Below, in pieces: positions 1 to 5,618 of a stretch of DNA of 9,939 bases. The first letter of the stretch is position 1; each line of letters begins with the position of its first letter. The notes under the pieces were generated by a model. That model did no database searches and was not told the origin of the DNA. It saw nothing but the letters and a program-made list of their open reading frames with translations. Made by a program: the position numbers and the translations under genes. The DNA comes from an uncultured bacterium (GTDB lineage: Bacteria; Cyanobacteriota; Vampirovibrionia; Gastranaerophilales; Gastranaerophilaceae), in contig CACYCU010000038.1 of assembly GCA_902772945.1 (NCBI GenBank), positions 1 to 9,939 on the forward strand, written 5' to 3'.

Positions 1-1034
1 ATTTAAATGATATTGATATATCAAAAGCTTCAAATTTAATAGAAAATTCTGAAAGACCTTTAATAATTTCAGGCGGTGGTGCTTCTTTGGACGAAGTAAT
101 AAAATTATCAAAAACATTTGATATACCAGTTGTAACAACTATGATGGGTTTTTATCCCCAAGATGATTCTCATAATATTGGAATGCTGGGAATTTTTGGA
201 GATTACAGTGCAAACAAAGCCGTTGAAGAAAGCGATCTTATAATTGCAGTCGGAACAAGATTTAACGATAGAATTAAGGGATTTATAAACTATTCTGATA
301 AAGACATAATTCATATTGATATTAATGAAAGAGAAATATCAAAAGTAATTCCGGCAACAGTAGGCATCGTTGGGGATTCAGGTCCGATTCTTACAGAAAT
401 ATGCAAAAATATAAAAAGTAGGAAATTTTCTGAATGGTTAAAATATTCCAACTCTCTTAAACTTCATAACAAAGCTCCACAAAAGAGAACAAATTTAATG
501 CATTCATTTGAAGTAATGCAAGAAATAAAAAATTATATAAAGAAATTGAATCCAATAATAACGACAGAAGTAGGACAACATCAAGTTTTAGCAACAAAAT
601 ATTTAAAAACAAATCCAAATAAATTTATTTCATCATGCGGACTAGGCACAATGGGATTTGGTCTTCCTGCCGCAATTGGAGCAAGCATTGCAGCAAACAA
701 ATCTTTAGTTGTATGTATATCAGGCGACGGTTCCTTTCAAATGAATATGCAAGAGCTTGCAACTTGTATAGATTACAAATTACCTATAAAGATATTTATC
801 CTTAACAACGGATATTTGGGAATGGTAAGACAATTCCAAGAAAAATCTTGCAATGAACGTTATTATGCAACAAAAATTTCAGGACCTGATTTTGTAAAAT
901 TAGCAGAAAGCTATAACATAAAAGGAATAAGAGTTCAGAAAAAGGAAGACATAAAAAGTGCACTTGATAATGCTTTTGCTACAGAATCTCCTGTTATTGT
1001 GGATTTTGTTGTAGAATCTATGGAAATTGTTTAA
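1..1034 (+). CDS. ilvB: Acetolactate synthase large subunit (thiamine diphosphate enzyme), 5' end cut by window edge
   Basis: Condenses two pyruvates, or pyruvate with 2-oxobutyrate, in the first shared step of branched-chain amino acid synthesis; cytosolic. The reading frame is open from base 3, so no start is visible; 343 residues are present and roughly 190-200 N-terminal residues should lie upstream. What remains is the central domain ('ERPLIISGGGA', 'DLIIAVGTRFNDR', 'IIHIDINEREI') and the C-terminal ThDP domain, with 'QHQVLATKYL', 'SSCGLGTMGFGLPAAIGA', the metal/ThDP motif 'GDGSFQMN' ending in 'LNN', and 'GYLGMVRQF'. These match the family closely. Two oddities: the usual Trp of 'VRQWQ' is Phe (codon 834-836), and the protein stops at 'DFVVESMEIV' without the usual 'PMVPPG...EM' tail. 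No regulatory subunit gene follows. The 3' end overlaps the convergent glycosylase gene by 4 bp. The family is sure; which product it makes is not. Confidence 0.9.
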   Translation, partial: LNDIDISKASNLIENSERPLIISGGGASLDEVIKLSKTFDIPVVTTMMGFYPQDDSHNIGMLGIFGDYSANKAVEESDLIIAVGTRFNDRIKGFINYSDKDIIHIDINEREISKVIPATVGIVGDSGPILTEICKNIKSRKFSEWLKYSNSLKLHNKAPQKRTNLMHSFEVMQEIKNYIKKLNPIITTEVGQHQVLATKYLKTNPNKFISSCGLGTMGFGLPAAIGASIAANKSLVVCISGDGSFQMNMQELATCIDYKLPIKIFILNNGYLGMVRQFQEKSCNERYYATKISGPDFVKLAESYNIKGIRVQKKEDIKSALDNAFATESPVIVDFVVESMEIV

Positions 1035-1630
1035 TCCATTTGGTTGTAGACCCTTCTAACTTCTTGAATATCCTGCCACATAAGCCACTTTGGCGAACCT
1101 TTTTCTCTTGAATCATTTCTTAAAAGATATGAAGGGTGAAAAATTGGCATCATTTTAGAATTATTTGGACCTGCAAACCACTTACCTCTAATCTTTGTAA
1201 TTCCTTGCGTTGTATTTAAAAAAGACTGTACGGCAACACGACCACACAGCAATATTATTCTCGGTTTTAATATTTCTATTTGAGCATCAAGGTATTCCCT
1301 GCAAGCTTCTTTTTCCTCGGGTAAAGGATCACGATTTTCAGGCGGTCTGCATTTTAAAGTATTACATATATAGACATCCTTATTCCTTGAGAAGCCAACA
1401 GATTCTAAAATTTTATCTAAAAGTTGACCGGCTTTTCCAACAAATGGCTCACCTGACTTATCTTCATAAAAACCCGGAGCTTCACCTATGAGCATAAGCT
1501 TATGATTTGGAATTCCTGCGGAAAAAACTGTTTTTGTACGAGATTTGCCAAGAGAACATTTTTGGCACGAGAGACAGTTCTGATAAACCAAGTCTAATTT
1601 ATCTTTTTCTTCTTGGCTTGCTTCGTACAT
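1031..1630 (-). CDS. Family 4 (UDGa-type) uracil-DNA glycosylase with [4Fe-4S] cluster
   Basis: Removes uracil from DNA, starting base-excision repair of deaminated cytosine. The 199-residue length is normal for the family. Four cysteines, C22, C25, C94 and C110, have the same spacing as the cluster ligands of the Thermus UDGa enzyme (C-x2-C, then two Cys 16 apart). Motif 1 is 'GEAPGFYEDKSGEPFVGKAG' (residues 49-68), followed by 'NTLKCRPPENRDP' (90-102), and the late active-site motif 'HPSYLLR' begins at H165. The ATG shares its A with the stop codon of the upstream M16 peptidase gene (TAATG), so the two are one transcript and probably translationally coupled. A repair enzyme paired with a peptidase is likely gene packing rather than shared function. 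The 3' end overlaps the convergent acetolactate synthase gene by 4 bp. Confidence 0.93.
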   Translation of the reverse strand: MYEASQEEKDKLDLVYQNCLSCQKCSLGKSRTKTVFSAGIPNHKLMLIGEAPGFYEDKSGEPFVGKAGQLLDKILESVGFSRNKDVYICNTLKCRPPENRDPLPEEKEACREYLDAQIEILKPRIILLCGRVAVQSFLNTTQGITKIRGKWFAGPNNSKMMPIFHPSYLLRNDSREKGSPKWLMWQDIQEVRRVYNQMD

Positions 1631-2958
1631 TAAGCCTCCGGTTTTAAAATTGATATAACCGCATTATCAAGATTCAAATATTTACGAATTGTATTTTCTA
1701 AATCATCAACCGTAATAGATTCCAAATCACTCAAATATTCTTCGACAAGCTTTAAATCCTCACAGACAGTCATATAATATCCTATTGTTTCTCCAATTTC
1801 AGATACCGTTTCTGCCGAATATGCAAATCTTGATTTGATTTTCTTTTTTGCCTTTTCAAGTTCTTCCTGTGAAATTTTTACATTTAATAAATCTGTAATT
1901 TCTTTTTTAACAAGTTGTAATGCTTCTTCCTGTTTTTCGGGTTTAAAATTAGCCTGTACAAAAAAGTTGTTTCCGTCTTTGAATTGATAGTGCTCACAAT
2001 TTACCATATTAAAAATCGGGTCAGATATTTTTTCAATCAAATTTTGATACATTCTTGAACTTGTGCTATCTCCAAGAATTATGCTTATTATATCAAGTTC
2101 AATATTTTCTTTTAACCGGTTTGCTTTAGGTCCTAACCAGCCCAACATCAAATATGAAGTATTAACCTTTCCGGTATTTTCAACATATATAGTTTTATCA
2201 GTTGGAGTATCTATTTGGTTTTCTTTTTTAGGAGCGTTCTTTCTGCCTTGAAAATCAAATTCTTTTTCAACTTTTTTAAGAATTTCTTCTTTGTCAAAAT
2301 CTCCTACGATTATAGTTGTCATATTTTCAGGAGAGTAGAACGTTTTGTAGTAATTCATAATTTCTTTTTGAGTAACTTGAGAAATTATTTCAGGAGTACC
2401 GATAACGTCCCTTTTATAAGGATGTTTCTTATACATATTGTAATTACAAGAGTTATAGACTTTTGTCCAATTTTGGTCTTTTCGCATTCTTATTTCTTCA
2501 ATTACTACATGACGCTCTCTTTTATCTGAGACATTAGAATTGTTCAAATCAAAGGGCGCACCAATTTCTTCTTCAGGGAAAACAGGATCAAGCATCATAT
2601 CTGCATGAAGTTCAATTGCCAGATTTAAATCTTTACAATTTTCGCCTTTGGGTAATGTTACATAATAAAATGTATAATCTTTCCAAGTTGCAGCATTAAC
2701 AATCGCGCCTTTTGCTTCTAATGTTTTATCAAAATATCCTGCCTTGTGCTTGTGAGTTCCTTTAAACATAAGATGTTCAACAAAATGCGAAATTCCGTTT
2801 ATTTCATCATTTTCATTTATCGAACCTGTTTTTACCCAGGTACTAACATTTACAAGTTCACCTTCTTTATGAGCAAGGACTATCTTATGACCGTTTTCTC
2901 TTTCATAGATTTCGACATCCTCTGTTAAGTATGGATATTTGACAAAAGTTTTTTTCAT
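1630..2958 (-). CDS. M16 family (pitrilysin/processing-peptidase-like) zinc metallopeptidase
   Basis: A zinc-dependent endopeptidase of the single-gene bacterial type related to mitochondrial processing peptidase. I chose the ATG at 2958 (442 residues): AGGAG lies 5 nt before it, whereas the in-frame GTG at 2964 overlaps that ribosome-binding site. The inverted zinc motif HFVEH is at residues 58-62, followed by 'LMFKGT'; the third ligand is the Glu of 'VIEEIRM' near residue 155. 'NAATWKDYTFYYVTLP' and 'SPENMTTIIVGDF' are family landmarks, and 'SSRMYQNLIEK' in the second domain supplies the conserved Arg. Oddity: between 'FPEEEI' and 'RERHVVIEEI', where most relatives run straight on, about 14 Asn/Ser-rich residues are inserted (bases about 2516-2560). 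No signal peptide is evident, so it is probably cytosolic. First gene of a two-gene unit with the glycosylase. Confidence 0.92.
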   Translation of the reverse strand: MKKTFVKYPYLTEDVEIYERENGHKIVLAHKEGELVNVSTWVKTGSINENDEINGISHFVEHLMFKGTHKHKAGYFDKTLEAKGAIVNAATWKDYTFYYVTLPKGENCKDLNLAIELHADMMLDPVFPEEEIGAPFDLNNSNVSDKRERHVVIEEIRMRKDQNWTKVYNSCNYNMYKKHPYKRDVIGTPEIISQVTQKEIMNYYKTFYSPENMTTIIVGDFDKEEILKKVEKEFDFQGRKNAPKKENQIDTPTDKTIYVENTGKVNTSYLMLGWLGPKANRLKENIELDIISIILGDSTSSRMYQNLIEKISDPIFNMVNCEHYQFKDGNNFFVQANFKPEKQEEALQLVKKEITDLLNVKISQEELEKAKKKIKSRFAYSAETVSEIGETIGYYMTVCEDLKLVEEYLSDLESITVDDLENTIRKYLNLDNAVISILKPEA

Positions 2959-2980
2959 TAACACTCCTCTTTTCTATTTT

Positions 2981-2986
2981 ATTATA
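2981..2986 (-). promoter_or_regulatory. -10 element of the M16 peptidase / glycosylase operon
   Basis: On the minus strand this is a perfect TATAAT. With standard spacing transcription would start near 2974 (a G), giving a 16-nt leader that carries AGGAG 5 nt before the ATG at 2958. No good -35 is visible (the region upstream is A/T only), and it overlaps the -10 of the divergent nanE promoter. Confidence 0.55.
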
Positions 2987-3008
2987 GCTCAAATAAAAAT
3001 TTTTAATA

Positions 3009-3014
3009 TATAAT
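3009..3014 (+). promoter_or_regulatory. -10 element of the nanE operon, positioned for a leaderless mRNA
   Basis: A perfect TATAAT followed by exactly six bases (ATATTT) and then the ATG of nanE. If the hexamer occupies -12 to -7, +1 is the A of the start codon. There is no Shine-Dalgarno-like purine run before the ATG, which fits leaderless initiation. No convincing -35 is present. The hexamer lies in a small AT palindrome (AATATAT-A-ATATATT, 3005-3019). Confidence 0.55.
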
Positions 3015-3020
3015 ATATTT

Positions 3021-3707
3021 ATGGATATTATTAATAGACTAAAGGGAAAAGTTGTTGTATCAGTTCAAGCTATGCCATCAGAACCATTGTATTTGGAAAA
3101 ATGCATGGTCGCTATGATGCAATCAGTTGTTAAAGGTGGTGCAGGAGCTTTACGAGTTGCCGGAGCAAGAGACGTTAAAAATGCAAAAAAACTTTTTGAT
3201 ATTCCGGTAATAGGTCTCACCAAGCCAAATATTATACCTGAAAACTGGCAAGAAATAGTTTATATTACACCCACACAAAAAGAAGTAATTGAATTAATTG
3301 AAGCAGGTGCTGATATAATTGCTTTTGACGGAACAATGAGAAAACGACCAGAAAACGCAAAATTAGAAGACCTAATAAAATACATTAAACTCAATAAAAG
3401 AATATCAATGGCAGATATTTCTACACTTGAAGAAGGTCTAAATGCAGAAAAACTGGGGGCAAACATTTTATCAACAACTCTTTCCGGTTACACTCAATTT
3501 TCTCAAAACAGAGGTGAAGAACCCGATTTTGAGCTACTGGAACAGTTGGTAAAAAATACCAAACTTCCAATCGTTTTAGAAGGTAGAATTTGGGAACCTT
3601 GGCAAGTAGAAAAAGCTTTTGAGCTTGGAGCACATTGCGTTGTTATAGGTTCTGCAATAACAAGACCTCAGTTAATTACAAAAAGATTTGTACAAAGGAG
3701 CAAATAA
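3021..3707 (+). CDS. nanE: N-acylglucosamine-6-phosphate (ManNAc-6-P) 2-epimerase NanE
   Basis: Interconverts N-acetylmannosamine-6-phosphate and N-acetylglucosamine-6-phosphate, the step that feeds sialic acid- or ManNAc-derived sugar into the amino-sugar pool; a cytosolic TIM-barrel enzyme. The 228-residue length is typical. Seen in the sequence: 'KGKVVVSVQAMPSEPLY' at the N-terminus, 'GLTKPN' with the presumed catalytic Lys68 (equivalent of K66 in the Clostridium perfringens enzyme), 'AFDGTMRKRP' (101-110), 'LEGRIWEP' with the acidic partner Glu187, and the phosphate-binding end 'VVIGSAITRPQLIT'. The start fits family N-termini, yet no ribosome-binding site precedes it and a TATAAT lies 6 nt upstream, so the mRNA is probably leaderless. 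It is the first gene of a three-gene operon; its stop overlaps the next start as TAATG. No NanA lyase or transporter is in the window. Confidence 0.95.
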   Translation: MDIINRLKGKVVVSVQAMPSEPLYLEKCMVAMMQSVVKGGAGALRVAGARDVKNAKKLFDIPVIGLTKPNIIPENWQEIVYITPTQKEVIELIEAGADIIAFDGTMRKRPENAKLEDLIKYIKLNKRISMADISTLEEGLNAEKLGANILSTTLSGYTQFSQNRGEEPDFELLEQLVKNTKLPIVLEGRIWEPWQVEKAFELGAHCVVIGSAITRPQLITKRFVQRSK

Positions 3708-3898
3708 TGAAAATATTTCCGTTACACCCAATGTCTACAATGGACAGGGCAAAAATTTTAATAAACTTAATGAAACAACATCAACCGGTCGTATCTGATA
3801 AATTAAATTCAATAAAGCCCAAAAGCATAAATAGAACATCTTCACTAAAGCAGTTATTATTGTCAGCTAAATCTCAAATTTATAGAGGTAACATATGA
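3707..3898 (+). CDS. Unrecognised 63-residue basic protein between nanE and the ROK kinase
   Basis: I do not recognise a family. The ATG at 3707 is preceded by AAAGGAG (3694-3700) at a 6-nt spacing and shares its first base with the nanE stop; the stop overlaps the ROK start as ATGA. An upstream in-frame ATG at 3635 would run 72 bases into nanE without a comparable ribosome site, so I reject it. The product begins 'MKIFPLHPMSTMDRAKILIN', has 11 Lys/Arg against 2 Asp and no Glu, no cysteine and no membrane segment or signal peptide. Two short amphipathic helices look possible (about 11-25 and 46-57). The tight coupling on both sides argues it is translated. A role tied to amino-sugar metabolism is a guess from position; it may simply be a linker gene that keeps ribosomes moving through the operon. 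Confidence 0.7.
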   Translation: MKIFPLHPMSTMDRAKILINLMKQHQPVVSDKLNSIKPKSINRTSSLKQLLLSAKSQIYRGNI

Positions 3899-4764
3899 AA
3901 AAAGCATTAGCTATTGATGTTGGCGGAACGAAAATATACAGTACAATTGTAACAGAAAATGGTGAAATCACAGGAGATGTAGAAAAACACCAAACGCCAA
4001 AGACTTTCATTGAAATTCAAAAACTTTTTAAAGACATAATAAATAGATATGAGAATGAAGTTGATGTTATAGCTTTTGCAACTTGTGGAGCAGTAAACAA
4101 CACAAATGACGGAATTTTAGGATCTACCGGAAATATTGCCTCAGAATACCCGACAATGGTTTTTAAGAGTTTGAGCAAAAAACCTGTCTTTGTTGAAAAT
4201 GATGCAAATGCTGCTGCCTGGGCAGAACATGTTATCGGCTCATCTAAAGGTATGCCATATTCTATTATGCTCACCTTGGGCACAGGTGTTGGCGGTGGAA
4301 TAATACTTGAAAATAAATTATACAAGGGCAAATATGGTGCTGCAGGCGAAATGCACTTTAAAATGAGAACAGATAAACACAGAAAATGCACATGCGGTTC
4401 TTGGGATTGTTTTGAAGCTTACGCCTCCGGTACCGGTTTAAAGAAAACAGCAGAAGAAATATCAGGAGATTCTAAAATAACAACATACGATGTCATTAAT
4501 CAAAAAGACAGACCAATAATGAAAAAAATAATTGAGACATGGCAAAATGACATACTCGAAGGAATTATAGGTCTGGCAAACATATTTGACCCTGATTGTA
4601 TTGTATTATCAGGTTCTATGGCAGAATTTGTTGATATAGAATATATAGAAGCCGAGGCTAATAAGCAAATTGTCACAACACCGTTTAAGGTAGTAAAAGC
4701 CTCTGCCGGAAATTATTCCGGAATGATAGGTGCTGCTCTTTTAGCATTATCATCACAAACTTAG
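3895..4764 (+). CDS. ROK family sugar kinase, possibly N-acetylmannosamine kinase
   Basis: Phosphorylates a hexose or N-acetylhexosamine with ATP. Next to nanE, ManNAc (NanK role) is the likeliest substrate, but glucose or GlcNAc cannot be excluded. Seen in 289 residues: ATP phosphate motif 'IDVGGTK' (7-13), 'FVENDANAAAWAE' with catalytic Asp103, 'LTLGTGVGGGI' (127-136), 'YGAAGEMHF' (147-155), the zinc cysteines of 'CTCGSWDCFEAYASG' (C165, C167, C172), and 'FDPDCIVLSG' (231-240). The usual 'GE-x-GH' is 'GEMHF': with Glu-to-Cys spacing preserved, the zinc/sugar-contact His position is Phe155 and the preceding Gly is His154. The start overlaps the stop of the small gene (ATGA), making three coupled genes. 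The 3' end overlaps the convergent pilin-like gene by 12 bp. Confidence 0.9.
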   Translation: MKKALAIDVGGTKIYSTIVTENGEITGDVEKHQTPKTFIEIQKLFKDIINRYENEVDVIAFATCGAVNNTNDGILGSTGNIASEYPTMVFKSLSKKPVFVENDANAAAWAEHVIGSSKGMPYSIMLTLGTGVGGGIILENKLYKGKYGAAGEMHFKMRTDKHRKCTCGSWDCFEAYASGTGLKKTAEEISGDSKITTYDVINQKDRPIMKKIIETWQNDILEGIIGLANIFDPDCIVLSGSMAEFVDIEYIEAEANKQIVTTPFKVVKASAGNYSGMIGAALLALSSQT

Positions 4765-5529
4765 GGGATAATCACTCGGAATAGTCCAACCACTTTGCTG
4801 TATTAAAGCTCCGCACGGAGTTCCATATTTGCTGCATTGATCTACAATAGCTGCTCTATCTGTAGTCTTAAGATAGCTTGTACCATCGGCCCTCCAAGAA
4901 TACTGCTGCCACAACAAAAACTTTGTATTATTGTCTAATTGCATCATTCCGACAAAGCAATCTCTACCTGATATATTAGGGCCTTTGGGACCATTAATAT
5001 CAATTAAAAAATTTATACCGGATAATATAGTATCCTTTTGACCTGTTTTAGAATCGGTTTTTGATGCATTTGAAGCATAGCAAATAACATTTACGCCATT
5101 TGGAATAGTTATCATAGACATTCTCTTATTTCCTGAAACGGCAGGATCTCCGTTAGGCATATAAATCATAGATGCATCATAGCCAAAATCTTTCAAATCA
5201 ACATTTGTATGATACTCTGCACCTTTTATATACGGAACAATATACTTCATAACAACAGCATCAATAGATTGGTCTGCACTCATTTTGTCTTCGTCACTAT
5301 TATAAGCTGTTCTATAAGAATCAAAGCCCCAACCTGAAGGATCGCCATAGTCAACTTTTGCTCTCTCAATTGTCTGTGCCAACATACTGTATGCATGTTT
5401 CAACCTTGAAACAGTTGATACCTTTTTGTGATTATTAACCAAAGAAGGAATTGTCATTGCCGCAACAACCCCAATTATTCCCAAAGTTATCAAAACTTCA
5501 GCTAACGTGAATCCATATCTCTTCGCCAT
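4753..5529 (-). CDS. Type IV pilin-like / pseudopilin protein with prepilin cleavage-methylation N-terminus
   Basis: A secreted or surface-anchored subunit made as a prepilin. The leader 'MAKRYG' is cut by prepilin peptidase between Gly6 and Phe7; mature Glu is at +5 (E11), followed by a hydrophobic helix 'VLITLGIIGVVAAMTIPSLV' that is both membrane anchor and assembly core. The soluble part (about 40-258) holds 'INGPKGPNISGRDCF' (178-192) and ends 'GWTIPSDYPLSL', motifs I associate with an expanded pseudopilin family of Gastranaerophilales. Cysteines 232 and 239 near the C-terminus, plus 150 and 191, could form disulfides outside the cytoplasm. It stands alone with no assembly ATPase or peptidase nearby, so its partners must be elsewhere. 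No Shine-Dalgarno precedes the ATG; a TATAAT ends 6 nt before it. Whether it forms pili, a type II secretion pseudopilus or a DNA-uptake filament cannot be told. Confidence 0.9.
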   Translation of the reverse strand: MAKRYGFTLAEVLITLGIIGVVAAMTIPSLVNNHKKVSTVSRLKHAYSMLAQTIERAKVDYGDPSGWGFDSYRTAYNSDEDKMSADQSIDAVVMKYIVPYIKGAEYHTNVDLKDFGYDASMIYMPNGDPAVSGNKRMSMITIPNGVNVICYASNASKTDSKTGQKDTILSGINFLIDINGPKGPNISGRDCFVGMMQLDNNTKFLLWQQYSWRADGTSYLKTTDRAAIVDQCSKYGTPCGALIQQSGWTIPSDYPLSL

Positions 5530-5535
5530 ATAGCC

Positions 5536-5564
5536 ATTATAACTTATTTTAATATAATATTCAA
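5536..5564 (-). promoter_or_regulatory. Promoter of the pilin-like gene, positioned for a leaderless mRNA
   Basis: Minus-strand TTGAAT (5564-5559), 17-nt spacer, then perfect TATAAT (5541-5536), six bases (GGCTAT) and the ATG at 5529. Standard geometry puts +1 on the A of the start codon. An ATG overlapping the -10 is out of frame. The -35 lies inside the left arm of the inverted repeat at 5556-5578. Confidence 0.65.
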
Positions 5565-5578
5565 GGTATTTGAATATT
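5556..5578. repeat. Perfect inverted repeat (9-bp arms, 5-nt centre), candidate operator
   Basis: Arms AATATTCAA (5556-5564) and TTGAATATT (5570-5578) flank GGTAT. Each arm contains a TTGAAT that can serve as a -35: the minus-strand one for the pilin-like gene, the plus-strand one for the 69-residue protein/prenyltransferase pair. A dimeric regulator bound here would cover both. It is followed on the plus strand by a run of T, so a weak hairpin terminator is the rival reading, but the stem has only two G:C pairs and no gene on that strand ends nearby. Confidence 0.6.
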
Positions 5579-5598
5579 TTTTTTCATAATGTTAAACT
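5570..5598 (+). promoter_or_regulatory. Probable promoter of the 69-residue protein / prenyltransferase operon
   Basis: TTGAAT (5570-5575), 17-nt spacer, TAAACT (5593-5598, 4 of 6 consensus bases). Predicted +1 is A5605, giving a 14-nt leader that begins with AAGGAG. The -10 overlaps a smaller palindrome, GTTAAA-CT-TTTAAC (5591-5604). A CATAAT at 5585-5590 is a better hexamer but has no -35 at a suitable distance. Confidence 0.35.
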
Positions 5599-5618
5599 TT
5601 TAACAAGGAGTAATTATT

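Noticed and set aside
2063..2529. Phe/Leu-rich plus-strand frames opposite the M16 gene
   Set aside because: They are antisense shadows of a well-supported coding sequence, with no ribosome sites.
2959..2964. GTG at 2964 as start of the M16 peptidase
   Set aside because: It overlaps the AGGAG ribosome site, which is correctly spaced for the ATG at 2958.
3635..3706. Longer version of the small nan-operon protein starting at 3635
   Set aside because: It would lie 24 codons inside nanE without a ribosome site, whereas 3707 has AAAGGAG and a TAATG junction.
4706..4721. Perfect hairpin CCGGAA-ATTA-TTCCGG inside the 3' end of the ROK gene, considered as a terminator for the convergent pilin-like gene
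   Set aside because: No proper T-run follows on the minus strand, and the bases encode an ordinary stretch of the kinase C-terminus.
5556..5584. Inverted repeat followed by eight T on the plus strand, considered as an intrinsic terminator
   Set aside because: The stem has only two G:C pairs and no plus-strand gene ends upstream within about 800 bp; promoter overlap makes an operator more likely.
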